Below, piece by piece: positions 8,087 to 14,994 of a stretch of DNA of 64,000 nucleotides (position 1 is its first letter; every line of letters starts with the position of its first letter). The notes under the pieces are model-generated. The model was not told the DNA's origin and ran no database searches. It saw only the letters and a program-made list of their open reading frames with translations. This stretch comes from CAYRDC01 sp964422925 (GTDB lineage: Bacteria > Bacteroidota > Bacteroidia > Chitinophagales > S012-47), in assembly GCA_964422925.1 (NCBI GenBank), contig CAYRDC010000012.1, positions 1 through 64,000 of the forward strand, given 5' to 3'. The position numbers and the translations under genes are program-made.

Positions 8087-8108
8087 AGTTCATTTTCAAT
8101 GGTTGGTT

Positions 8109-8576
8109 TTAGTAAATTTCCATCCTCGGCAGGGCGGCATAGTTCACCCGCAGGGCGTTGGCTTTGCGCAATTCCTGCTTTACATCGGTAACAATCCCGA
8201 TCTTGGTCTCCTTGTCCACCTTGAGGCTGATCTTCAGGTACCTTCTCTTGCTTTCCGGCATGTTGGCCCGTTCGTGTTCAATAAACAGGCCCACATCGCC
8301 CACCTCGGCAAAGGCATCGTTGAGCTGCAGTTTGGGGGCCGTTCCCCACATTTTCTTGTCCAGTGGGCTGCCGATGTAGATATAGCTGACCAGCGTGCGC
8401 TTTTCCAGTTTCTGCAGTTCGGTGGCCTTGGGCAGGCGGTTTTCCACTTTCAGGGTCACTTCGCGCATCACCGTAGCCACCATAAAAAAGAACAACAGGA
8501 TGAAAATGATATCCGGCAGGGATGCCGTGGATATGGTTGGCGCTGCTTTCGCTAATTTGGATTCAAACTTTGACAT
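8109..8576 (-). CDS. exbD: ExbD/TolR family protein (second copy)
   Basis: A 155-residue biopolymer transport protein with one N-terminal membrane helix (PDIIFILLFFFMVATVM) carrying the conserved membrane Asp used in proton-driven energy coupling, and a periplasmic C-terminal domain. It is the last gene of the cluster exbB, membrane protein, exbD, exbD and is separated from its paralogue by 2 bp. In the complex, ExbD dimers sit inside an ExbB pentamer to energise outer-membrane processes through TonB, or an equivalent Bacteroidota motor. No tonB gene is present locally. Confidence 0.9.
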   Translation of the reverse strand: MSKFESKLAKAAPTISTASLPDIIFILLFFFMVATVMREVTLKVENRLPKATELQKLEKRTLVSYIYIGSPLDKKMWGTAPKLQLNDAFAEVGDVGLFIEHERANMPESKRRYLKISLKVDKETKIGIVTDVKQELRKANALRVNYAALPRMEIY

Positions 8577-8578
8577 AA

Positions 8579-9127
8579 TTACTGCCCTCCTCCCAGGTTT
8601 ACAGGTTCAGCTTCAGATATCCGCAAAGGATAAATTTTCTTTACCGTGGCCCGTCTGGCACTGTCCAGGTCGTCAAACAGTTTGCCGTAGTTTTTCATTG
8701 AATATTCATCGCGCAGTTCGTTATAGGCGGCCCGGAGTTCGTTGTACACTTCCAGGTAACGTTCATAGGAAGTGCCCCGGTCGCCCCGGAAGGATATCAC
8801 TGCTTTTTGCGGGCTGTCGGAAAGCGTGGGGTCTGCCCCGTAATTGTTTATGAACCGTTTGGCTTTTTTCTTCAGCTCTTTAATATCGGTAATTTCATTT
8901 TCCACCAGGAGCTGGTCTTTGGAATTGACCAGCACGATAAAGGCGTTGCGGTCCTGCAGTTCGATATCCGGGGGTGGTTCATCGCTCCAGGGCGGCAATA
9001 CCACCGAGATGCCCTTGTCAACTGCCATACGCGTGGTTACCAGGAAAAAGATGAGCAGCAGGAAGGCAATGTCAGCCATGGAGCTGGCATTCACCTCTGT
9101 GCTGGGCCTGTGTTTTCCTTTTGCCAT
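8579..9127 (-). CDS. exbD: ExbD/TolR family protein (first copy)
   Basis: A 182-residue ExbD with a short basic cytoplasmic tail (MAKGKHRPSTEVNASS), one membrane helix (MADIAFLLLIFFLVTTRM) with the conserved Asp, and a periplasmic domain longer than that of the second copy, containing two long charged segments. It lies between the small membrane protein gene (13 bp) and the second exbD (2 bp). Two different ExbD proteins per ExbB suggest a heteromeric ExbD pair; this is inference. Confidence 0.9.
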   Translation of the reverse strand: MAKGKHRPSTEVNASSMADIAFLLLIFFLVTTRMAVDKGISVVLPPWSDEPPPDIELQDRNAFIVLVNSKDQLLVENEITDIKELKKKAKRFINNYGADPTLSDSPQKAVISFRGDRGTSYERYLEVYNELRAAYNELRDEYSMKNYGKLFDDLDSARRATVKKIYPLRISEAEPVNLGGGQ

Positions 9128-9140
9128 TTGCTTTGATTTA

Positions 9141-9548
9141 TTATTTAATCAATGCCCTGATTTCTCCCCATATAAACGCAATAATAGTCAGGGAAAATAT
9201 GATCATAAAGCTGTAAATACCGGCTTCTGACAAACGGCTGACAGTGGGGTTGGCAATGACGGCCCGTGAACCTTCGACCACGCCCCAGATTTCCTCGTCC
9301 GAAGCCATGGCATAGCTGACCAGGAAAACAAGGGCCAGGGCCACCAGCCCCAACAGGGCTTTCAGGCCTTGTTTGGGGTTTTGTATCAGATAAACCACCG
9401 GGAAGGCAAGCGCGGCCATAATGGCCAGGCCTATTAAAACTTCGCCAAACGCCAGTCCCAGGGAAACGGGCTTTATCAACCCCAACACTACAAATACCAG
9501 GGCGAGCAGGTATATCCCGTTCCGGATGTATTTTTCTGTTTTTTTCAT
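9141..9548 (-). CDS. Small integral membrane protein of the exbB-exbD cluster
   Basis: A 135-residue protein with four probable membrane helices: YIRNGIYLLALVFVVLGLI, FGEVLIGLAIMAALAFPVVYL, LLGLVALALVFLVSYAM and IYSFMIIFSLTIIAFIWG. I recognise no named domain. Its place between exbB and exbD, with short gaps on both sides, is a layout I associate with Bacteroidota, and it suggests an accessory subunit of the proton channel. That role is inferred from context only. Confidence 0.8.
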   Translation of the reverse strand: MKKTEKYIRNGIYLLALVFVVLGLIKPVSLGLAFGEVLIGLAIMAALAFPVVYLIQNPKQGLKALLGLVALALVFLVSYAMASDEEIWGVVEGSRAVIANPTVSRLSEAGIYSFMIIFSLTIIAFIWGEIRALIK

Positions 9549-9569
9549 TTGGTTAGGTTTGATCTGGAA

Positions 9570-10427
9570 TTATCCTTTCAGCACATTGTATTTCACCAGC
9601 ATATCCACGATGGTAATGGAGGCATCTTCCATGCTGTTGGTGATGGCATCAATCTTGGATACGATATAGTTGTAAAATACCTGAAGGATAATAGCTACGA
9701 TAAGTCCGAAAACCGTGGTCAGCAAGGCGATTTTAATACCGCCAGCCACCAGGGATGGGTTGATGTCACCGGCCAGCTGGATTTTGTCAAACGCATCGAT
9801 CATACCGATCACCGTGCCCATAAACCCGAGCATCGGGGCAATGGCGATAAACAGTGATATCCAGACAAGGCCGCGTTCGAGCAATCCCATTTGAACAGAA
9901 CCGTAACTAACGATGGATTTTTCCACGATTTCCACGCCTTCGTCTGACCTCTCCAGTCCCTGGTAAATGATACTAGCTACGGGACCAGGGGTGGCTTTGC
10001 AAATATCTTTTGCTTCTTCCAGGTTTCCGTTTTGCAGGGCGCCATCCAGCTCAGCCAACAATTTGTTGGTATTGGTGGTGGACAGGTTCAGCGTAATGAT
10101 CCGTTCGATACACAAGGCCAGCCCGATAATAAGACACAAAAGAATCGGGGTCATAAACAGCGGGCCCCCTTCGATAAACTTTTGTTTCAGGATATTGGTC
10201 AGGCTGTTTTCCTCGCTTTCTCCTTCATCCTTGGTAGTGGCTTCTGCATTTTCACTGACAGCAGCCGTGGTATCCGGAGCCGCTGCTTCAGCCACGCTGG
10301 AATCCGCGGAGGCAGATTCGCTGACCGCAGTAGTATCTGTTGTTTCTTCATTCTGGGCTGATACAAAAGGCGCTGTACCCATAAATATCAGTCCTGCCAA
10401 AGCAAACAATACAACCAGTTTTTTCAT
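9570..10427 (-). CDS. exbB: MotA/TolQ/ExbB proton channel family protein
   Basis: The start is set at 10427 (MKKLVVLFALAGLIFMGTAP), because the 18 extra upstream codons lack signal character. The 285-residue protein begins with a signal-like segment, then a linker of about 60 residues rich in Thr, Ala, Glu and Ser (ETTDTTAVSESASADSS and onward), then three membrane helices with the ExbB core (AIAPMLGFMGTVIGMIDAFD and LVAGGIKIALLTTVFGLIVA). It forms the pentameric proton channel that works with the two ExbD proteins downstream. The acidic low-complexity N-terminal extension before the first core helix is longer than in proteobacterial ExbB. Confidence 0.9.
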   Translation of the reverse strand: MKKLVVLFALAGLIFMGTAPFVSAQNEETTDTTAVSESASADSSVAEAAAPDTTAAVSENAEATTKDEGESEENSLTNILKQKFIEGGPLFMTPILLCLIIGLALCIERIITLNLSTTNTNKLLAELDGALQNGNLEEAKDICKATPGPVASIIYQGLERSDEGVEIVEKSIVSYGSVQMGLLERGLVWISLFIAIAPMLGFMGTVIGMIDAFDKIQLAGDINPSLVAGGIKIALLTTVFGLIVAIILQVFYNYIVSKIDAITNSMEDASITIVDMLVKYNVLKG

Positions 10428-10530
10428 CTTGTGTGTTTTAGTTCCGAAAAAATTTGCCGAAAAATAAAAAAGACTTTCCAAAAATCAGAAAGTACTTCCT
10501 GCACGTAGGGGGTACCTCCCATTTGAATGA

Positions 10531-10566
10531 ACCACCCGGTAAGCTGAAATAACCGGGTTGTGGTTA
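10531..10566. repeat. Imperfect inverted repeat downstream of tRNA-Ser(GGA)
   Basis: ACCACCCGGT and ACCGGGTTGTGGT are complementary except for a short bulge and flank an 11-bp loop. The dyad starts just past the 3' end of the tRNA. It has no T-tract on the minus strand, so it may be a 3' processing hairpin rather than an intrinsic terminator. Confidence 0.5.
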
Positions 10567-10567
10567 G

Positions 10568-10655
10568 CGGAGAGAGCGGGATTCGAACCCGCGGTACCCT
10601 TTTGGGGTACACACGCTTTCCAGGCGTGCACCTTCGACCGCTCGGTCACCTCTCC
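10568..10655 (-). tRNA. tRNA-Ser (GGA)
   Basis: An 88-nt class II tRNA with the same acceptor stem as the other serine tRNA (GGAGAGG / TCTCTCC) and G discriminator. The anticodon arm CACGC-CTGGAAA-GCGTG presents GGA. A long variable arm (GTACCCC..GGGGTAC type) and TTCGAAT T loop are present. CCA is not encoded. Confidence 0.95.
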
Positions 10656-10743
10656 GGTTATCTGCCGCTTCAGATGCTGCACAAAAATCCAAAATTTTCA
10701 AGGGAATAACAAACAATTGGGCTTTCATAGTGTATCCCGATTA

Positions 10744-11538
10744 TCATAAAACAGTCAATTCAGAAAGCCCAAACAATTCCCGGGCATTTGCCGTGGTAAG
10801 CTCCGCCACCTGCCGTACCGGCCAATTCCACTCTGCGGCAACCTTTTCGGCCACCAGGCGCAGGTAACTGCTTTCGTTCCTTTTGCCCCGGTAAGGCACC
10901 GGAGCCAGGAAAGGCGAATCGGTTTCGAGCATTACCGATTCGGGCGGAACCCGGGCCACCACTTCCCCGAGCCCGGAATTGCGGAAGGTCACCACTCCAC
11001 CAATGCCCAGGCGGAACCCGCCCAGGCCCAACACCTGCCGGGCTTCCCGCAAATTGCCCGTAAAACAATGGAAGACACCCCGCAGGCCTTTGGAGCGGAA
11101 TTCTGCCACGGCTTTCACGAGATCGTTAAAGGAACTGCGGGCATGCAACACCACGGGCAGGTTGAATTCCACCGCCCAGCCGAGCTGCACGCGTAGCGCC
11201 TCGTTCTGCTGCTCCTTCCAAGTGGTGTCCCAGTAATAGTCGAGTCCGATTTCCCCGATCGCACAAAAACGGCCCGGATTTTCACGCAGCAGGGTTTCCA
11301 GCTGCCCAAGTTCCTTTTCAAAACCCTCTTTCACCGATCCCGGGTGCAGGCCGATCATGGGAAAACAGTTTTTCGGGTATTTCCCGGTCAGGTTCAGCAT
11401 GGGTTCCACAGTTTCCGTGTCGATATTGGGCAGCAGCATGGCCTGTATGCCTGCTTCCAGCGCGCGGGCTACCGTTTCATCGCGGTCTTCGGCAAACTGG
11501 GATAAAAAGAGGTGGGTGTGGGTATCAATAAGTTGCAT
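10744..11538 (-). CDS. tatD: TatD family hydrolase (metal-dependent DNase)
   Basis: A 264-residue TIM-barrel metallohydrolase. Metal ligands expected for the family are all visible: DTHTHL at residues 5-10, the Glu of IGEIGLDYYWD, His of PVVLHARS, His of VFHCFTGN and Asp of LETDSPFLAPVPYRG. TatD-type enzymes act as 3'-5' exonucleases in DNA repair or degradation and are often housekeeping genes. It lies 9 bp after the polysaccharide deacetylase gene on the same strand and is probably cotranscribed with it. Confidence 0.93.
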   Translation of the reverse strand: MQLIDTHTHLFLSQFAEDRDETVARALEAGIQAMLLPNIDTETVEPMLNLTGKYPKNCFPMIGLHPGSVKEGFEKELGQLETLLRENPGRFCAIGEIGLDYYWDTTWKEQQNEALRVQLGWAVEFNLPVVLHARSSFNDLVKAVAEFRSKGLRGVFHCFTGNLREARQVLGLGGFRLGIGGVVTFRNSGLGEVVARVPPESVMLETDSPFLAPVPYRGKRNESSYLRLVAEKVAAEWNWPVRQVAELTTANARELFGLSELTVL

Positions 11539-11547
11539 GCGGCAAAG

Positions 11548-12180
11548 TTACCTGTTTTCCCCGGGGAGGGGCAAGTGGATGGCCTGCCAGTTGCGCTGCT
11601 GCATTTCATCCAATATGGCTGGCAGCAGTTCGCGCGTCAGCCCGTTCAGCCGTGGTTTATCGTGCATAACCACAATGGAGCCCGGCCGCGCTTTGCGCTG
11701 GAACACCCGCAGCATGGCAGCTGCTTCGGCACCGGCCTGGAAATCGTACAGCATCAGGTCCCAGAGCACCACCTGCAGGCCCATTTTCTTCAGGACTCGG
11801 CACTGGCCCGGCAGGATTTGCCCGTAGGGCGGCCGGAACAGCGGGCTGTTGGCCTGCATGGCTCCCTGAACGGCATTGTCGAGCCAGGACCGGCCGGAGG
11901 TGGAAAAGGCTTTCAGGTGCTCCTGCCCGTGGGCAGCCAGCCGGTGACCGCGGTTTTTGATTTGTTCCGCCAGCTCAGGCCAGGCTTTCGCGCGCTCTCC
12001 CAGGCAGAAAAAAGTGGCCTTCGCGTCAAAACGGTCCAGGATGTCGAGGATCACCGGGGTGGATGCCGGGTCCGGGCCGTCATCGAAGGTCAGGTACACG
12101 GCAGGCACAGGCGGGCGAAGCCTGTACCAGGCACCGGGGCAAGCCATCCGGCCCAACACGGGATAACGGTAAAATTTCAT
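11548..12180 (-). CDS. Polysaccharide deacetylase (NodB homology, CE4)
   Basis: A 210-residue CE4 esterase-like protein. The NodB motifs are present: YLTFDDGPDP with the catalytic and metal Asp pair, HGQEH as the H-x3-H zinc motif, and a C-terminal VVMHD with the catalytic His. It has a short N-terminus with no clear signal peptide, so it may be cytoplasmic or loosely membrane-associated. Substrates of the family are N-acetylated glycans such as peptidoglycan or chitooligosaccharides; which one is used here cannot be told. It is divergent from gltX, with 48 bp between their starts. Confidence 0.85.
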   Translation of the reverse strand: MKFYRYPVLGRMACPGAWYRLRPPVPAVYLTFDDGPDPASTPVILDILDRFDAKATFFCLGERAKAWPELAEQIKNRGHRLAAHGQEHLKAFSTSGRSWLDNAVQGAMQANSPLFRPPYGQILPGQCRVLKKMGLQVVLWDLMLYDFQAGAEAAAMLRVFQRKARPGSIVVMHDKPRLNGLTRELLPAILDEMQQRNWQAIHLPLPGENR

Positions 12181-12197
12181 GCCGCTGGATTAATGTG

Positions 12198-12205
12198 TAA
12201 TTTTG
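12198..12205 (+). promoter_or_regulatory. -7 box (TAATTTTG) upstream of gltX
   Basis: TAATTTTG fits the Bacteroidota -7 consensus TAnnTTTG and lies 23 bp before the gltX ATG, in the short gap between divergent genes. No clear TTTG -33 partner is seen. Confidence 0.4.
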
Positions 12206-12228
12206 CAAAACTTTTTAAAAAAGCGCTC

Positions 12229-13755
12229 ATGCCAGAATCAGTGCGTGTACGGTTTGCGCCCAGCCCGACAGGGCCTTTGCATATTGGCGGGGTTCGCACC
12301 GCATTATATAATTACCTTTTTGCCCGTCAGCAGGGGGGTGTCTTTATTCTCCGGATTGAAGATACGGACCAGACCCGGTATGTGCCCGGGGCCGAGGAGT
12401 ATATCCGCGAATCGCTGCAATGGGCCGGGCTGGAATATGATGAAGGGCCGGACAAAAGTGGCCCTTTCGGCCCTTACCGGCAATCGGAGCGCAAACCTCT
12501 GTACCGCCAGTATGCCGAGCAGCTCGTGGCTCAGGGCCATGCCTATTACGCTTTCGACACACCGGAAGAACTGGAAGCCATGCGGGAACGCCTGCGTAAC
12601 CAGGGAGTTCCCTCCCCGCAATACAACGCCATTAGCCGCCAGTACATGCAAAACGCGCTGACTCTGCCGGCTGATGAAGTGAAAAAACGGCTGGACCGGG
12701 GGGATCCTTACGTGATCCGCATAAAAATGCCCCGCAAGGAAGAAATCAAATTCCCGGACCTGATCCGCGGCTGGGTTTCTTTTCAGAGCGACCAGCTGGA
12801 CGACAAGGTGCTGTTCAAGGCGGACGGTATGCCGACCTATCACCTGGCCAACGTGGTGGACGACCACCTGATGAAGATCACGCATGTGATCCGCGGGGAG
12901 GAATGGCTGCCCAGCACGCCCTTACACGTGCTGCTGTACCGATACCTGGGCTGGGAGGACGAAATGCCCGCCTTTGCCCACCTGCCACTGATCCTGCGGC
13001 CTGACGGCAACGGAAAATTGAGCAAGCGCGATGGCGACCGGCTGGGATTCCCGGTTTATCCTCTCGACTGGAAAGACCCGGTCAGCGGAGACACCGCTTC
13101 CGGGTTCCGTGAACGGGGTTTCTTCCCGGAACCTTTTTTAAATATGCTGGCATTCCTGGGCTGGAACCCGGGCACCGACCGGGAAATCTTCACCCGGGAT
13201 GAACTGGTGGAAGCCTTTTCCATTGAGCGGATCGGGAAATCCGGGGCACGGTTCGATTTTGAAAAAGCCAAATGGTTCAACCAGCAATACCTGAAAAACC
13301 TGCCCGGGGAAGACCTGGCCAATCAGCTTATTCCCCTGTTAGCTGCCGAAGGCATCAAGGCGGAACCGGGCTATGTGGTGGCCATGTGCGACCTGTTAAA
13401 GGAAAGGGTGCATTTTGTGCCGGAGTTATTGACGGAAGGCATGTACTTTTTCCGTGACCCGGATCGTTGGGACGAGAAGACCCTGCGGAAAAAATGGAAT
13501 GAAAAAGCGGCCGGATTCTTCACCGAATGGCTGGCCGTCTGTGAAAACCTGACGGAATGGTCGGAACCGGAAATCGAAAGGCTGACCAAGAGCATGATTA
13601 AAGAAAAGAACCTTGGTTTCGGGGAAGTGCTGCCGGTGCTCCGCGTAATCCTGTGCGGGGTGCCTTCCGGCCCTCCGATCTTTGCCGTGGCCGCCCTGCT
13701 GGGAAAAGAAACCGTATTGCGCAGAATAAACTATTTTTTAAGCCAGAATACCTGA
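12229..13755 (+). CDS. gltX: Glutamate-tRNA ligase
   Basis: The reading frame is open for about 240 codons upstream, but the protein clearly begins at 12229 (MPESVRVRFAPSPTGPLHIG), giving 508 residues. It charges tRNA-Glu with glutamate. The class I HIGH equivalent is HIGG in PSPTGPLHIGGVRTAL and the KMSKS loop is KLSKR. The catalytic half ends near residue 320 and the helical anticodon-binding domain follows. The upstream open frame is antisense to the deacetylase gene and has no GluRS character. Confidence 0.95.
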   Translation: MPESVRVRFAPSPTGPLHIGGVRTALYNYLFARQQGGVFILRIEDTDQTRYVPGAEEYIRESLQWAGLEYDEGPDKSGPFGPYRQSERKPLYRQYAEQLVAQGHAYYAFDTPEELEAMRERLRNQGVPSPQYNAISRQYMQNALTLPADEVKKRLDRGDPYVIRIKMPRKEEIKFPDLIRGWVSFQSDQLDDKVLFKADGMPTYHLANVVDDHLMKITHVIRGEEWLPSTPLHVLLYRYLGWEDEMPAFAHLPLILRPDGNGKLSKRDGDRLGFPVYPLDWKDPVSGDTASGFRERGFFPEPFLNMLAFLGWNPGTDREIFTRDELVEAFSIERIGKSGARFDFEKAKWFNQQYLKNLPGEDLANQLIPLLAAEGIKAEPGYVVAMCDLLKERVHFVPELLTEGMYFFRDPDRWDEKTLRKKWNEKAAGFFTEWLAVCENLTEWSEPEIERLTKSMIKEKNLGFGEVLPVLRVILCGVPSGPPIFAVAALLGKETVLRRINYFLSQNT

Positions 13756-13759
13756 TGGA

Positions 13760-14308
13760 ATGAGAAAAACAATCTTTGGAGCTGTCCTGCTGAGCGTGAT
13801 ATTATCCGGGTGTGTCAGCATTTATTTCGACCGTTATCCGGGGCAGGCGCTGGACGAAATCCCCGGCAAATTCCGGGGCACTTATCTGGCGCAGCCACAT
13901 ACGCTGATCGATAATTACTTCATCCTGTACGAGATGGATTCCACCGGGAAAATGCTTCCCGAATCGCGGATAGAAGTATTTGCCAAAGGCTGGCGGGAAT
14001 ACAAAGGGGAGGACAAATCCTGGGGATTAAGTGACAGCATCGTGTTTTCCAAGTATAAAAAGTATTATTTTGTAAGCCACAAGACACTGGATGGTTGGGA
14101 AACAGCGCTGATTGACCGATCGCGCGGAACCTGGCGGCTTACCCCCATCGGGTACAACCTGCACGATTCCACCACGGTGCAAAAGGTCAATAAGCTGTTT
14201 CTCACCAACAACCTCTCTTCGCATGTCCCCATGGATGAGGAGGTGTTGATTGATTATTACAAAACAGAACTGAAGGGCAGGAATTATTACCTGCTCATCA
14301 AGCAATAA
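13760..14308 (+). CDS. Predicted lipoprotein of unknown function
   Basis: A 182-residue protein with a lipoprotein signal (MRKTIFGAVLLSVILSGC; lipobox LSGC), so probably membrane-anchored after lipidation. The mature part is mixed alpha/beta with many aromatic and charged residues; I recognise no domain. The gene begins 4 bp after the gltX stop and precedes the small gene at 14319 by 10 bp, so it is likely in the same transcript, but its neighbours give no hint of function. Confidence 0.75.
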   Translation: MRKTIFGAVLLSVILSGCVSIYFDRYPGQALDEIPGKFRGTYLAQPHTLIDNYFILYEMDSTGKMLPESRIEVFAKGWREYKGEDKSWGLSDSIVFSKYKKYYFVSHKTLDGWETALIDRSRGTWRLTPIGYNLHDSTTVQKVNKLFLTNNLSSHVPMDEEVLIDYYKTELKGRNYYLLIKQ

Positions 14309-14318
14309 ACCGAAGCCT

Positions 14319-14585
14319 ATGCCGAAGAAAAAACCCATGAAAGGCAAGCCCGAAGTCAATGAGGAACTGGAAGGGCTGGATGTGCGCATCAACCAGTTCG
14401 GGCAGATCGAATCGAGCTTTGACATGAAAAAGATCATCGCGTTCCTGAACCGGAACGTGAACGATAAAAAACTTCGTTACCGGAAGGATATATCGGAAAC
14501 AGGAGATTTCCTGAACACGCAACAAGAAGAAGCCAAGCCGGATGAACCGACCGATCAGGGTACTGATAGCGAAAGTGGGTCTTGA
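14319..14585 (+). CDS. Small hydrophilic protein of unknown function
   Basis: An 88-residue, highly charged protein with a lysine-rich start (MPKKKPMKGK), a central conserved-looking segment (LDVRINQFGQIESSFDMKKI followed by NRNVNDKKLRYRK) and an acidic, disordered tail. No domain is recognised. Its last 44 bp overlap the start of the cobalamin-binding subunit gene in another frame, a strong sign of translational coupling. It may be an accessory or assembly factor for that mutase subunit, but this is context inference only. Confidence 0.65.
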   Translation: MPKKKPMKGKPEVNEELEGLDVRINQFGQIESSFDMKKIIAFLNRNVNDKKLRYRKDISETGDFLNTQQEEAKPDEPTDQGTDSESGS

Positions 14586-14949
14586 CGGCCATGACCGGGG
14601 GGCGCGGGTCATTGCCTCAGCCCTGCGCGATGCCGGTATGGAAGTAATCTATACCGGCCTGCGCCAAACCCCGGAAGACGTGGTAAACACCGCCCTGCAG
14701 GAAGATGTGGATGCCATCGGCATCAGCATTTTGTCCGGAGCGCACATGACGGTTTTTCCACGCATCCTCCGCCTGATGAAAGAAAAAGGCCTTGACAATG
14801 TGCTGCTCACCGGGGGCGGCATCATTCCGGCCCGCGACCAGGAAATACTGCGCGAAATGGGCGTGGGCAAACTTTTCACCCCGGGCACCGAAACCACTGC
14901 CATAGCCGGATACATCAAAGACTGGGTATTGAAACACCGGGCCGGTTAG
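14542..14949 (+). CDS. Cobalamin-binding small subunit of methylmalonyl-CoA mutase
   Basis: A 135-residue stand-alone B12-binding domain. The base-off/His-on signature DxHxxG is present as DGHDRG (residues 15-20), followed by SILSGAH and the nucleotide-tail loop LTGGGI. In two-subunit acyl-CoA mutases this protein carries adenosylcobalamin while the large subunit holds the substrate. The matching large subunit is encoded at 61487-63058, 46.5 kb away, and shows residues typical of methylmalonyl-CoA specificity. The gene overlaps the upstream 88-residue frame by 44 bp. Confidence 0.9.
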   Translation: MNRPIRVLIAKVGLDGHDRGARVIASALRDAGMEVIYTGLRQTPEDVVNTALQEDVDAIGISILSGAHMTVFPRILRLMKEKGLDNVLLTGGGIIPARDQEILREMGVGKLFTPGTETTAIAGYIKDWVLKHRAG

Positions 14950-14994
14950 CCCGGATGGGAACAATATCCTAACTTTACTGTAAATCCGATACTC

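Noticed and set aside
9570..10481. ExbB start at 10481
   Set aside because: The additional 18 residues precede a normal signal segment and do not resemble an ExbB N-terminus.
11512..12228. In-frame extension of gltX, about 239 codons upstream
   Set aside because: It is antisense to the polysaccharide deacetylase gene, has no GluRS features, and the protein clearly begins at the ATG at 12229.
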